Assembly (NCBI GenBank): GCA_041984885.1
Contig: JBHIXH010000005.1
Coordinates: forward strand, 31,003-95,002
DNA: 64,000 nucleotides
Direction of reading: 5' to 3'
Origin: UBA4486 sp041984885
GTDB taxonomy: Bacteria; Pseudomonadota; Gammaproteobacteria; Eutrophobiales; Eutrophobiaceae
The notes below the pieces were generated by a model. That model did no database searches and was not told the origin of the DNA. It saw only the letters and a list, made by a program, of their open reading frames with translations. A program made the position numbers and the translations under genes. Positions 45,982-55,148 of the stretch are shown one piece after another; positions within the stretch are counted from its first letter, which is position 1; every line of letters begins with the position of its first letter.

Positions 45982-47220
45982 TCAGACTTTTTTGAAAATC
46001 ACGGTACCGTTCGTGCCGCCAAAACCAAATGAATTCGACAGTGCAACATCAATGTCCATTTGTCGGGCTACGTGCGGGACATAGTCGAGATCACAACCTT
46101 CACCCGGGTTTTCCAGGTTAATCGTAGGTGGTGCAACCTGATCACGGATGGCGAGGATGGAAAAAATTGCCTCAACCCCACCGGCGGCACCAAGCAAGTG
46201 ACCAATCATCGATTTCGTCGAACTGATTGCCAGGTCATTCGCCGCATCACCAAATACGGTTTTCACTGCGGTTGTTTCTGCTACATCACCGGCGGGTGTC
46301 GATGTGCCATGTGCATTGATGTAATCGACCTGCTCAACATTGATGCCAGCATTGTTAATCGCGTTTTGCATACATCGGGCTGCGCCGTTGCCATCTTCAG
46401 ATGGCGCAGTCATATGAAAGGCATCGCCGCTCATGCCATAACCAATGATCTCGGCGTAGATATTTGCACCACGTTGTTTTGCGTGTTCGTATTCTTCCAG
46501 CACGATGACACCGGCACCATCACTTAGCACAAAACCGTCACGATCCTTGTCCCACGGTCGGCTGGCTCGTTCCGGTTCGTCATTACGCGTCGATAATGCC
46601 TTGGCATTGGCAAACCCGGCCAGTCCGGTTGGCGATGTTGCCATCTCGGCGCCGCCAGCAATCATGACGTCGGCATCGCCATACTCAATAATGCGAAACG
46701 CATCACCGATGTTATGTGTGCCGGTTGTGCAGGCAGTGACGATAGCAAAGTTGGGACCTTTTACCCCGAAATGGATCGAGAGATGTCCGGAGATCATATT
46801 GATGATGTTACTCGGCACGTAGAAGGGTGAAATCTTGCGCGGACCACTCGCCAGGATTTGCTCTGTGCCCTTCTCGATTCCCGGCAGTCCACCGATACCG
46901 GAACCAACGGCGACGCCAATGCGACCAGCGTTCTGCTCGGTGACCTCAATGCCGGAATCCCTGAACGCCTGGATGCCTGCCGCCATGCCGTAGTGAATGA
47001 ACGGATCCATTTTACGGGCGTCCTTTTTGCTGATGTATTCAGTGATATCCAGCTCACGGATGGAACCACCAAAACGTACCGGAAAATCGGTCGTATCAAA
47101 GTGGCTCAATGGGGCGATACCGCTTTTACCAGCGAGGATCTTCTCCCAGCTGTCTGCTACGGAATTACCCAGCGGACTGACCATACCAAGGCCGGTCACA
47201 ACGACGCGTCGTTTACTCAC
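45982..47220 (-). CDS. fabF: 3-oxoacyl-ACP synthase II
   Basis: 412 residues. Elongates acyl-ACP with malonyl-ACP. Catalytic Cys is in VTACTTGTHNIG, His in NAHGTSTPAGD and in STKSMIGHLLGAAG. The length is that of E. coli FabF (413). It follows acpP after a likely terminator that should lower its expression compared with acpP. Confidence 0.97.
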   Translation of the reverse strand: MSKRRVVVTGLGMVSPLGNSVADSWEKILAGKSGIAPLSHFDTTDFPVRFGGSIRELDITEYISKKDARKMDPFIHYGMAAGIQAFRDSGIEVTEQNAGRIGVAVGSGIGGLPGIEKGTEQILASGPRKISPFYVPSNIINMISGHLSIHFGVKGPNFAIVTACTTGTHNIGDAFRIIEYGDADVMIAGGAEMATSPTGLAGFANAKALSTRNDEPERASRPWDKDRDGFVLSDGAGVIVLEEYEHAKQRGANIYAEIIGYGMSGDAFHMTAPSEDGNGAARCMQNAINNAGINVEQVDYINAHGTSTPAGDVAETTAVKTVFGDAANDLAISSTKSMIGHLLGAAGGVEAIFSILAIRDQVAPPTINLENPGEGCDLDYVPHVARQMDIDVALSNSFGFGGTNGTVIFKKV

Positions 47221-47240
47221 GTTGTTTACCTGTTAGCTTT

Positions 47241-47273
47241 AAAAAAAACAAAGGCCGCTGGAGTCGCGGCCTT
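47241..47273 (-). terminator. Terminator between acpP and fabF
   Basis: Eight-bp stem AAGGCCGC/GCGGCCTT with a seven-base loop and a T-rich tail (TTTGTTTTTTTT on the minus strand). It lies just after acpP and before fabF, and should make acpP mRNA more abundant than fabF mRNA. Confidence 0.85.
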
Positions 47274-47294
47274 GTCGGGTTGAACGGATGCGAA

Positions 47295-47531
47295 TTATTC
47301 GAGATTGGCAGAAACGTAGTCAACCGCTTGCTGCACGGTGGTAATTTTTTCTGCTTCTTCATCAGGAATTTCGGTCTTGAATTCCTCTTCCAGTGCCATC
47401 ACCAGTTCAACGGTGTCCAGTGAATCGGCTCCCAAATCATCGACAAATGAGGCCTCGTTTGTGACCTCGTCTTCCTTAACGCCTAGCTGTTCAACGACGA
47501 TTTTTTTTACTCGTTCTTCAACACTACTCAT
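47295..47531 (-). CDS. acpP: Acyl carrier protein
   Basis: 78 residues, acidic, with the phosphopantetheine Ser in DLGADSLDTVELVMALEEEF. Carries growing acyl chains and is one of the most abundant cell proteins. Placed between fabG and fabF, as usual. The 153-base AT-rich gap upstream probably holds its own strong promoter, and a terminator follows. Confidence 0.98.
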   Translation of the reverse strand: MSSVEERVKKIVVEQLGVKEDEVTNEASFVDDLGADSLDTVELVMALEEEFKTEIPDEEAEKITTVQQAVDYVSANLE

Positions 47532-47684
47532 GATTAATTTATCCTCCCGTGTCGGTGCTGGACCGAAAATGCGTGTGTAAGTTTAGTGATTTAAAAGCAT
47601 CTTGCAAGCGATGCCGAATCGTTATATATAATTCTATATTAATCAATTATATATAACATTTAATTAAAGTTTAATATAGATATT

Positions 47685-48422
47685 TTAAGGCATATACATA
47701 CCACCATTTATGTGAATGGTTTCACCAGTTATGTAGCTTGCATTGTCGCTGGCGAGAAAGCTGACAGCCGCAGCAATGTCTTTGCCCTCGCCAAGTCGCG
47801 CCAGCGGTATTTGCTTTAATAAGGCGGTTTTTTGTTCCTCACCCAACGCATCGGTCATGTCGGTTTGAATGAAGCCAGGAGCCACTGCGTTGACAGTGAT
47901 ACCGCGCGAGGCGACTTCCTGCGCCAGCGATTTGGTAAAACCGATCATGCCGGCTTTGGATGCGGCATAGTTACATTGGCCTGCGTTACCCGATACACCC
48001 ACGACCGAGGTAATGTTAATGATCCTGCCCCAACGCGACTTCATCATCGGACGCAGACAGAAACGTGTCAGTCGAAACATGGCAGACAGATTCGTTTCGA
48101 TGACCGCATCCCAGTCTTCGTCTTTCATACGTAGCATCAGGTTATCGCGGGTGATGCCGGCGTTATTCACAAGGATTGACGGCAGTTGATCGTCTTTTGC
48201 CAAAGACCCGGTAAAGGCGAGCATCGATTCAGAATCGGTGACATCGAGTTGCATGCCGACACCGCCGGATTCCTGTAAATAGTCACTGATAGATGCAGCG
48301 CCCTGCTCTGTCGTTGCCGTGCCGATGACCGTTGCCCCCTGACTGGCCAGTTCAACGGCAATGGCTTTACCTATGCCGCGACTGGCACCACTGACAAGTG
48401 CGATTTGATCTTCTAAGAACAT
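47685..48422 (-). CDS. fabG: 3-oxoacyl-ACP reductase
   Basis: 245 residues from the ATG at 48422 (MFLEDQIALVSGASRGIGKA); the frame is open for 41 further codons upstream, but those lie inside fabD and are not family-like. NADPH-binding TGxxxGIG is read as SGASRGIG; the catalytic YxxxK is YAASK with the Ser in NITSVVG. Two bases separate it from fabD, implying coupling. Confidence 0.97.
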   Translation of the reverse strand: MFLEDQIALVSGASRGIGKAIAVELASQGATVIGTATTEQGAASISDYLQESGGVGMQLDVTDSESMLAFTGSLAKDDQLPSILVNNAGITRDNLMLRMKDEDWDAVIETNLSAMFRLTRFCLRPMMKSRWGRIINITSVVGVSGNAGQCNYAASKAGMIGFTKSLAQEVASRGITVNAVAPGFIQTDMTDALGEEQKTALLKQIPLARLGEGKDIAAAVSFLASDNASYITGETIHINGGMYMP

Positions 48423-48424
48423 GT

Positions 48425-49369
48425 TCAGGAACCCTTTAGCGTGGCGACAACGTTTTGCAATGAATCCGGCTCGGACGTGCTCAGGCACTGGAATGAACGA
48501 TCGATACGTTTGATCAAACCCGACAGTACCTTTCCTGGCCCGCATTCAATGATCGTGGTCACGTTATTATCACTCATGGATTTGACACAACCGGTCCATT
48601 GAACCGGTTGATATAATTGGTTCAACAATGCGTCTGTGATCTTCTGCTGGTTGGTATTCGGTGTGGCATCGATATTATGTATGACAGGGATTGCCGGAGT
48701 GTCAATGTCAATTTCCCTAAGGGCTTCACCCAGGCGTTCAGCGGCCGGCTGCATTAACGAACAGTGTGACGGCACACTGACCGGCAACACGATTGCACGT
48801 TTTGCCCCGGCGGCTTTCAATGCCTCAACGGCACGTTCAACCGCCTGCTTGTGCCCGGCGATCACAACCTGGCCGGGTGAATTAAAATTGGCCGCAGAGA
48901 CAATGGTGTCATTACTCTGCTGTTCGCATATGTGTACGACCTGTTCGTCTTCCAGTCCGACTATCGCCGCCATACTGCCGGTGCCGGCAGCAACGGCCTC
49001 TTGCATATATTTACCACGCAAGGCGACGAGTTTTACGGCGTCGGTAAATTCAATCGCGCCGGCACAAACCAGTGCCGAGTACTCGCCCAGACTGTGACCG
49101 GCAACAAACGCAGGGGACAAATCCATTTCCGATTGCAACACTTTCCAGATGGCAACACTGGCGACGAGTATTGCCGGCTGGGTAAATTCAGTCTGATTCA
49201 GTTTTTCATCCGGCCCGTGCTGGACAATGTGAAACAGATCGTAGCCAAGTGCATCCGCTGCCTGTTCGTAACATTGTTTTACTTGCGGATAGTGGTCGGA
49301 TAGCGCTGACAACATGCCCACCGATTGCGACCCCTGCCCCGGGAATACCACTGCATACGAATCAGTCAT
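48425..49369 (-). CDS. fabD: Malonyl-CoA–ACP transacylase
   Basis: 314 residues. Loads malonate on ACP. The nucleophile Ser is in GHSLGEYSA, with the FPGQGSQ start and His in SVPSHCSLMQPA. Length usual (309 in E. coli). Lies 26 bases after fabH, two before fabG. Confidence 0.97.
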   Translation of the reverse strand: MTDSYAVVFPGQGSQSVGMLSALSDHYPQVKQCYEQAADALGYDLFHIVQHGPDEKLNQTEFTQPAILVASVAIWKVLQSEMDLSPAFVAGHSLGEYSALVCAGAIEFTDAVKLVALRGKYMQEAVAAGTGSMAAIVGLEDEQVVHICEQQSNDTIVSAANFNSPGQVVIAGHKQAVERAVEALKAAGAKRAIVLPVSVPSHCSLMQPAAERLGEALREIDIDTPAIPVIHNIDATPNTNQQKITDALLNQLYQPVQWTGCVKSMSDNNVTTIIECGPGKVLSGLIKRIDRSFQCLSTSEPDSLQNVVATLKGS

Positions 49370-49395
49370 TATTCAGATCCTGTATTAACATTCTT

Positions 49396-50364
49396 CTAGA
49401 ATTTCAGCAGCGCCGAACCCCAGGTAAAACCGCCACCAAAGGCTTCCAGCAATAACGTGTCACCGGTACGGATACGCCCGTCACGCACGGCGACATCCAG
49501 TGCCAACGGAACAGAGGCAGCAGAAGTGTTACCGTGGTTTTGCACCGTTAGTACGACCCGCTCCATCGGCATATCCAGCTTCTTTGCCGTAGCTGAAATG
49601 ATTCGGGTATTCGCCTGATGCGGCACCAGCCAATCTATGTCGTGTTTTTGCAGATTGTTATGTTCAAGTGTTTCATCAACGATTCGTCCAAGTGTATTTA
49701 CCGCCATTTTGAATACTTCGTTGCCCTGCATACTGACATAGGGTTCCTCGGTCAACTTTGCCGACTCGGTCGCTGCCGGTCCCGCGGGTACCTGTAACAG
49801 CGAATGATAATTACCATCGGCATGCAGATGAGTTGACAATATTCCGGGTTCTTCACTGCTCTGTAACACAACCGCACCCGCACCGTCACCGAACAATACA
49901 CAGGTACTGCGATCTGACCAGTCGAGAATTCGTGAATATATTTCTGCACCCACAACCAGTGCGTTTCTGGCCGCGCCAGTCTGGATAAACTTGTCGGCAA
50001 TACTCAATGCGTAAATAAACCCGGTACATACCGCTTGCACATCAAAGGCCGGGCATCCGGATATATTCAGTCGTTTCTGTAACAGGCAGGCGGTGCTGGG
50101 AAAGATCAAATCCGGGGTCGTCGTGGCAAGGATAATCAAATCAATGTCTTCAGGAGATGTTCCGGCATTTTCAATGGCCCGTCTCGCTGCTTGCTCGGCC
50201 AGGTCGACAGTCGTCTGATCATCGGCCGCGATATGCCGCTGGCGTATACCGGTGCGGGAATGAATCCACTCATCGGTCGTATCGACAATCGATTCGAGTT
50301 CCTTGTTTGTCAGAATTTTTTCCGGGAGATAACTGCCGGTGCCGATAATACGTGAGTAAGTCAT
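49396..50364 (-). CDS. fabH: 3-oxoacyl-ACP synthase III
   Basis: 322 residues. Condenses acetyl-CoA with malonyl-ACP to start fatty-acid synthesis. Active-site Cys is in FDVQAVCTGFIYALS, His in WLVPHQANTRII, Asn in QNHGNTSAAS. GTGSYLPEK opening. Lies six bases after plsX. Confidence 0.97.
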   Translation of the reverse strand: MTYSRIIGTGSYLPEKILTNKELESIVDTTDEWIHSRTGIRQRHIAADDQTTVDLAEQAARRAIENAGTSPEDIDLIILATTTPDLIFPSTACLLQKRLNISGCPAFDVQAVCTGFIYALSIADKFIQTGAARNALVVGAEIYSRILDWSDRSTCVLFGDGAGAVVLQSSEEPGILSTHLHADGNYHSLLQVPAGPAATESAKLTEEPYVSMQGNEVFKMAVNTLGRIVDETLEHNNLQKHDIDWLVPHQANTRIISATAKKLDMPMERVVLTVQNHGNTSAASVPLALDVAVRDGRIRTGDTLLLEAFGGGFTWGSALLKF

Positions 50365-50370
50365 TTTCTA

Positions 50371-51384
50371 TTAGCGCTCACTTAATAACTGTTCCAGCTT
50401 GTCACTGATGCGATCCGGCACATTGTGTTCGATTTCTTTTACGGCTTCCTTGATAGCATTGGCAAACGATACCCGGTCGGCGCTGCCATGACTTTTAATC
50501 ACAATCTCTTTCAGTCCAAGCAGACTAGCACCGTTATAGCGACGCGGATCAAGACGTTTACGTAATCGTTTCATGACCGGCAGGGATACGACGGCAGCGA
50601 ATCTTCCGTAAACGGATTCCTTGAATGCAGCTTTCATATTATGTCCAAATAATTGTGCCACACCCTCACTGGCCTTGAGTGCAATATTGCCGGCAAAGCC
50701 ATCACAAACAATCACGTCAATATCACCGGTATAGATATCATTACCTTCGGCAAAGCCAACGTAGTTTAAATGGCTGTCCGCCAGTAGTGCCGCAGCCTGT
50801 TTGACCTGATCGTTCCCCTTGATTTCTTCTTCACCGATGTTCAGCAATGCAACGGTTGGAGACTCGATGTTATCCACTGCCGAAGCAAGTTCACTGCCCA
50901 TCGCAGCAAACTGGAACAGCTGTTCCGAACTGGAATCCACATTGGCACCGAGGTCGAGTAACCGGGAACTGCCCGTGATTCTTGGCAACGAGGAACATAT
51001 TGCCGGGCGATCAATACATGGCAGCATCTTTAACAGGTATCGCGATGTTGCCATCAAGGCACCGGTATTACCGGCACTGACACAGGCGCTGGCCCTGCCC
51101 TGGCGCACCATTTCAATCGCGATCCGCATTGAAGAGTCTTTTTTATTACGCAAGGCTTGCGAGGGGGGTTCATGCATCTCGACCACTTCGGATGCATGCT
51201 CGATTTCAATTCGATTTGAATCGTGAATATTGTGCTCTGAGAGAGCTGCCTGAATCTCGCTTTCGATGCCGACCAGGATCAGTTTCAAGGCAGGAAATTT
51301 TTTCAGGGCCAACGCGGCGGCCGGGATGATCTCTTGCGGACCATAATCACCGCCCATCGCGTCTAGCGAAATCGTAGTATTCAA
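50371..51384 (-). CDS. plsX: Phosphate acyltransferase PlsX
   Basis: 337 residues. Makes acyl-phosphate from acyl-ACP for phospholipid synthesis. Family landmarks: SLDAMGGDYGP start, SACVSAGNTGALMA, DLGANVD, ICDGF-like VCDGFAGNIALK and a C-terminal PRRYNGASLLGL. Linked to rpmF upstream and fabH downstream as in most gammaproteobacteria. Confidence 0.96.
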   Translation of the reverse strand: MNTTISLDAMGGDYGPQEIIPAAALALKKFPALKLILVGIESEIQAALSEHNIHDSNRIEIEHASEVVEMHEPPSQALRNKKDSSMRIAIEMVRQGRASACVSAGNTGALMATSRYLLKMLPCIDRPAICSSLPRITGSSRLLDLGANVDSSSEQLFQFAAMGSELASAVDNIESPTVALLNIGEEEIKGNDQVKQAAALLADSHLNYVGFAEGNDIYTGDIDVIVCDGFAGNIALKASEGVAQLFGHNMKAAFKESVYGRFAAVVSLPVMKRLRKRLDPRRYNGASLLGLKEIVIKSHGSADRVSFANAIKEAVKEIEHNVPDRISDKLEQLLSER

Positions 51385-51441
51385 TTGCGTGTGACCGGCA
51401 TTCTGTTGACTTTGAACAGTCAGAATGCGTTCAGGCTGGAA

Positions 51442-51636
51442 TTATTCTTCGTTATCTTCGTAATTGTCGTTTTGAACTACCTGACGACCACGATAGTAGC
51501 CATCCGCGCTGACATGATGACGACGATGCGTCTCGCCCGAGGTTGGCTCAACGGATAACGTCGGTTTGCTCAACGCATCATGAGCACGTCGCATATCACG
51601 ACGTGAGCCTGATTTTTTATTCTGTTGAACCGCCAT
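51442..51636 (-). CDS. rpmF: Ribosomal protein L32
   Basis: 64 residues. Starts MAVQQNKKSGSRRDMRRAH, which is the L32 N-terminus. No zinc cysteines, as in many gammaproteobacteria. Sits between yceD and plsX, linking ribosome and lipid synthesis genes. Confidence 0.97.
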   Translation of the reverse strand: MAVQQNKKSGSRRDMRRAHDALSKPTLSVEPTSGETHRRHHVSADGYYRGRQVVQNDNYEDNEE

Positions 51637-51654
51637 AGTTTTTTTACTCCTGGT

Positions 51655-52149
51655 TTAATGTTTCAATTTCTCTAATATCGCAAAAGGATTTTCTCTTTGC
51701 CCGTTTTCTACTGTCTCTTCTTCAGCATGACACATCTCGGTCTCATGTAATGCCGAGAACGGCATGGATAACAAAACTTCGTCCTCTATGGTGTCGCTCA
51801 GCCGTACTGAATCTTCGGTTACCAGCAACGGCTCATACTGATCCGGAATCTGGTTCGCCGCTGCCTCTGAATGCACCACCATCAAATTTATATCCGAGTG
51901 AACTTCCAGCGACATTGGCTGGAAGCAGCGCTGACAGGCCACCACCAGTGTTGTGTCACATTGTCCGGTCACAATACAGTTGCCATTGTCATCCTGAGAG
52001 AACCGCAACTCGAATTCAACTTCACCGTCTTGCTCAAGTAACAACGGTTGCAGGCGATAGAGTGTCCCCAGTCCAATACTTCCGCTCAGATTTTCTGCCG
52101 CCTTTGCCAGGCGCACCGGATTGACGGTCTGGGGTAAGTCGGACGGCAT
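51655..52149 (-). CDS. yceD: YceD/DUF177 family protein
   Basis: 164 residues from the ATG at 52149 (MPSDLPQTVNPVRLAK), which matches the family start; the open frame continues to 52242, but these residues overlap the region upstream of maf and do not look like the family. Conserved CQRCFQPM and a late CHAEE suggest a metal site. Always found before rpmF; linked to 23S rRNA accumulation in plants and bacteria. The role is not settled. Confidence 0.88.
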   Translation of the reverse strand: MPSDLPQTVNPVRLAKAAENLSGSIGLGTLYRLQPLLLEQDGEVEFELRFSQDDNGNCIVTGQCDTTLVVACQRCFQPMSLEVHSDINLMVVHSEAAANQIPDQYEPLLVTEDSVRLSDTIEDEVLLSMPFSALHETEMCHAEEETVENGQRENPFAILEKLKH

Positions 52150-52270
52150 CAGGCGCGCAAGTTTAGCCAGAGCGGTGCAGGCTGTCAAAGTCGAAAAAGC
52201 ACTTATAAGATATTGACCTTGCGAAGAATTATTCGATCTCATCGGTGACAGGCACTATGATTCCGGACTT

Positions 52271-52855
52271 ATGACGCAACCACGCCTGATCCTTGCCTCC
52301 TCATCGCCTTACCGGGCCCGCTTGCTGGAACGTCTGCAACTGTCTTTCGAGGCGATTTCACCGGACGTCGATGAAGCCGAAATCGACTCGGAATCCGCCA
52401 GTCAAATGGCCGCTCGCCTGGCCAGATCCAAGGCACTGGCTGTGGCCTCGGTGTACCCAGACGCGTTTGTGATCGGATCCGATCAGACTGTGGCCTGTGA
52501 CAATGAAGTGCTGAACAAACCCGGGCAACATGATCAGGCCCTGCATCAACTTAAGAAACTGAGTGGAAATTCTGCCGTCTTTCATACCGGTCTGAGCCTG
52601 TATCTGCCAGTTTCAGCGTCCACCCAGGATACGGTAGTCGATTTTACTGTCACATTCCGACAACTTGATCCGGAAGAGATCGCACGCTATTTACACGTAG
52701 AGCAGCCGTACGATTGCGCCGGCAGTTTTAAATCCGAGGCACTTGGCATCACGTTACTGGAGAAAATGCACGGTGACGATCCAACCGCCCTGGTCGGATT
52801 ACCCTTGATCGCCTTGTCTTCGATGTTACGCCAACACGGCTTTCAATTACCGTAG
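52271..52855 (+). CDS. maf: Maf/YceF-like nucleoside triphosphate pyrophosphatase
   Basis: 194 residues. Maf fold with SSSPYRARLLERL and FVIGSDQTV (the catalytic Asp). The context next to yceD–rpmF suggests the YceF type, which acts on 7-methyl-GTP. Divergent from yceD, 121 bases from its start. Its last nine bases overlap the end of the convergent sppA-like gene. Confidence 0.92.
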   Translation: MTQPRLILASSSPYRARLLERLQLSFEAISPDVDEAEIDSESASQMAARLARSKALAVASVYPDAFVIGSDQTVACDNEVLNKPGQHDQALHQLKKLSGNSAVFHTGLSLYLPVSASTQDTVVDFTVTFRQLDPEEIARYLHVEQPYDCAGSFKSEALGITLLEKMHGDDPTALVGLPLIALSSMLRQHGFQLP

Positions 52856-53785
52856 TTGTACCAGTGAATGTTTGTAGATGGTATTCGCCATCGCTGAGCC
52901 CAGTTTACGGGCAAACCTGTCGAAGACATTTTCCTTGCGGGTGAAGTCGATGATTTCCTCGGCACCAATGACCTCTCGCGCAACCTGCCCCGGACTGGCC
53001 AGTTCATCGACCAGTCCAATGTCGATTGACTGTTCCCCGGTCCAGACCAGACCGCTGAACAAATCTTCTGAATCGGTCAGCACATCGCCTCTTCCCTGCT
53101 TCACTACATCAATAAATTGTTGATGTACGGCTTCAAGCAAGGTGGAGATATGACTGACCTCATCCTGTTTTAGTGGTGAGAACGGATCCAGAAAGCCTTT
53201 ATTGTTACCCGCCGTTAGCAAGCGTCGTTCGATACCGAGTTTCTCAATCGCATCAACAAATCCGAAACCGGCCATGATGACGCCAATCGAACCGACAATG
53301 CTTGCCTTATTCGCATAAATCTTGTCTGTTGCGGCGGCGATGTAATAACCGCCGGAAGCGCAGATGTCACTGATAACGGCATAAACCGGGATATCCGGGT
53401 TTTCCTCTTTAAGTCGGCGGATCTCGTCGTTAATGTAACCTGCCTGTACCGGACTGCCTCCCGGACTATTGATGCGTAAGATGATGCCGGCGGTATTTTC
53501 ATTCTCGAACGCTGCGCGCAAACCGGTAACGACATTGTCCGCACTGGCTTCCATGTCTTCGGCAATGATCCCGTTGATGTCGATCAGTGCCGTATGTTGC
53601 TCATCGCTGAGACCCATTTCAGCGATATTTTCATACACATAAATAGCGAAAAAACCGAAAAAATATAAGGCAAACAGACCGTAAAAAAAGTTACGCCAGC
53701 GACGCGCCTTGCGAATTTCGCTGATCGTTTCCTTCGCGATTTGATTTGCTAGTCGATCATCAGCATTTCCGGATTCCGGGGACAT
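52847..53785 (-). CDS. sppA: Signal peptide peptidase SppA-like (S49 peptidase)
   Basis: 312 residues, the short single-domain form. An N-terminal polar part precedes a membrane helix (about 34–52). The Ser of the dyad is in DICASGGYYIAAATDK, and the Lys is probably in AGNNKGFLDPFSPL. GSIGVIMAGFG is the conserved loop. Degrades remnant signal peptides. Between rluC and maf, on the rluC strand. Confidence 0.92.
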   Translation of the reverse strand: MSPESGNADDRLANQIAKETISEIRKARRWRNFFYGLFALYFFGFFAIYVYENIAEMGLSDEQHTALIDINGIIAEDMEASADNVVTGLRAAFENENTAGIILRINSPGGSPVQAGYINDEIRRLKEENPDIPVYAVISDICASGGYYIAAATDKIYANKASIVGSIGVIMAGFGFVDAIEKLGIERRLLTAGNNKGFLDPFSPLKQDEVSHISTLLEAVHQQFIDVVKQGRGDVLTDSEDLFSGLVWTGEQSIDIGLVDELASPGQVAREVIGAEEIIDFTRKENVFDRFARKLGSAMANTIYKHSLVQLR

Positions 53786-53868
53786 CTTGTTTAAGCTCCA
53801 GCCAAAAGTAGATTGATATAGTTAAACACTGGTCTGTACCAGACTCAATATAGATTATTGCATCGCCG

Positions 53869-54810
53869 TTACAGTTCAGGGTTTTGCAGGATGAATTGCA
53901 AGTCCTCCGGCAAAGGAGCGTGTATGTTTAAACGGATCCCGAGCTCGTCCAGATCACATTCCAGCCGACTCGCGTGCAGAAACAGCCGCTTTAGCCCCAG
54001 CTGTTTCATCTCCTTGTTAAACAGCGGATCGCCATACTTATTATCCAGTGCCAGCGGATGCCCGAGGTGGCTCGCATGTACCCGAATCTGATGGGTGCGG
54101 CCGGTTTGCAGCCAGACGTCTGCAAGTGCAGCTTGTTTGAAACGCTGCTGAATCGAAAACCTGGATTTTGCCCGTTTCCCATCGGCATCAATTTCCGACA
54201 TGCGTTCTCCGCTGCGCGAGTGTCCGCGCGACATGGAAACATCGACATCAAAAACATCGTCACCGGGCTGACCCTGCATTAATGTCAGATAGTTCTTTTT
54301 AAATCGCTGCTGTCGCAGGGCTTCGTTAGCAACGCGTAATGCCTGGCTGTCTTTTGCAATCAGAAGACAGCCGGACGTCATGCGGTCAAGACGATGCACG
54401 AGCTGGTACGAACCTCGATTGTCACCGGTTGCCCGCAGCGCCTCAATAACGCCATTCTGATCCCGGCTGCCACTGTGAACACTGATGCCAGACGGCTTGT
54501 TCAGCACAATGAAACGCGGGTTTTCAGTCAGGATGCTGTTTTCAACCAGATCGACCAATGACCGGGATGGCGGGATTGTCGCTGCGTCGGCCTGATGGAC
54601 AGGCGGGATACGGATCACATCACCGGTATTGATCCTGGCACTTTGTTTCACCCTGCCCTTGTTGACCCGCACCTCGCCTTTGCGCAGCATTTTATACACG
54701 CGTGTTTTCGGTACATGTTTCAGGTAGGCAAACAAAAAATTGTCGATCCTTCTGCCTGAATCTTCAGTTCCTACCGTAACATATTGAACTGACAAATATT
54801 TTTCACTCAT
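53869..54810 (-). CDS. rluC: 23S rRNA pseudouridine synthase RluC
   Basis: 313 residues from the ATG at 54810 (MSEKYLSVQYVTVG); the frame is open to 54855 but this adds residues without family support. N-terminal S4 domain (RIDNFLFAYLKHVPKTRVYK), then the RluA-type catalytic domain with Asp in VHRLDRMTSG and the TGRTHQIRVH loop. Modifies 23S rRNA positions such as 955, 2504 and 2580 in E. coli. Divergent from rne, as in E. coli. Confidence 0.93.
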   Translation of the reverse strand: MSEKYLSVQYVTVGTEDSGRRIDNFLFAYLKHVPKTRVYKMLRKGEVRVNKGRVKQSARINTGDVIRIPPVHQADAATIPPSRSLVDLVENSILTENPRFIVLNKPSGISVHSGSRDQNGVIEALRATGDNRGSYQLVHRLDRMTSGCLLIAKDSQALRVANEALRQQRFKKNYLTLMQGQPGDDVFDVDVSMSRGHSRSGERMSEIDADGKRAKSRFSIQQRFKQAALADVWLQTGRTHQIRVHASHLGHPLALDNKYGDPLFNKEMKQLGLKRLFLHASRLECDLDELGIRLNIHAPLPEDLQFILQNPEL

Positions 54811-55148
54811 GCTTCGAAGGTCTTCGTACTGTATAAGATTGCCGCAGTACGGCATTCTTGCTATGCTTGCCGGGTTGAGTTTGCATTTTTAGCAACCCCA
54901 CACTCGATTCGGAAAGTTGTCTGGATACAGACAGTTTGCTGCATAAGCGCTCTGTTGCAAAGCAATATGAGAGATTGCACCCCGATTCGACCCGAACAGA
55001 ATTATTGTCGTGCGGACTAACAGTCACGCGCGGCAGGTGGCAGAAACCATTCTGCCAGACAAGAACAAGCACACTCCGGTATACAGCGTAACGCTGAACC
55101 GTGCGGAACTCGCACTGTAGCCGTAGAGTGACCAGAAAGGATAATACA
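54811..55148 (+). promoter_or_regulatory. Long leader and promoter region of rne
   Basis: About 340 bases between divergent rluC and rne with no gene. Several hairpins are visible: TGTCTG-GATA-CAGACA near 54920, GCAAT...ATTGC near 54960 and a perfect eight-bp stem TGGCAGAA-ACCA-TTCTGCCA at 55038–55057. E. coli rne has a long structured leader by which RNase E limits its own mRNA; this leader probably does the same, by analogy. Confidence 0.6.
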
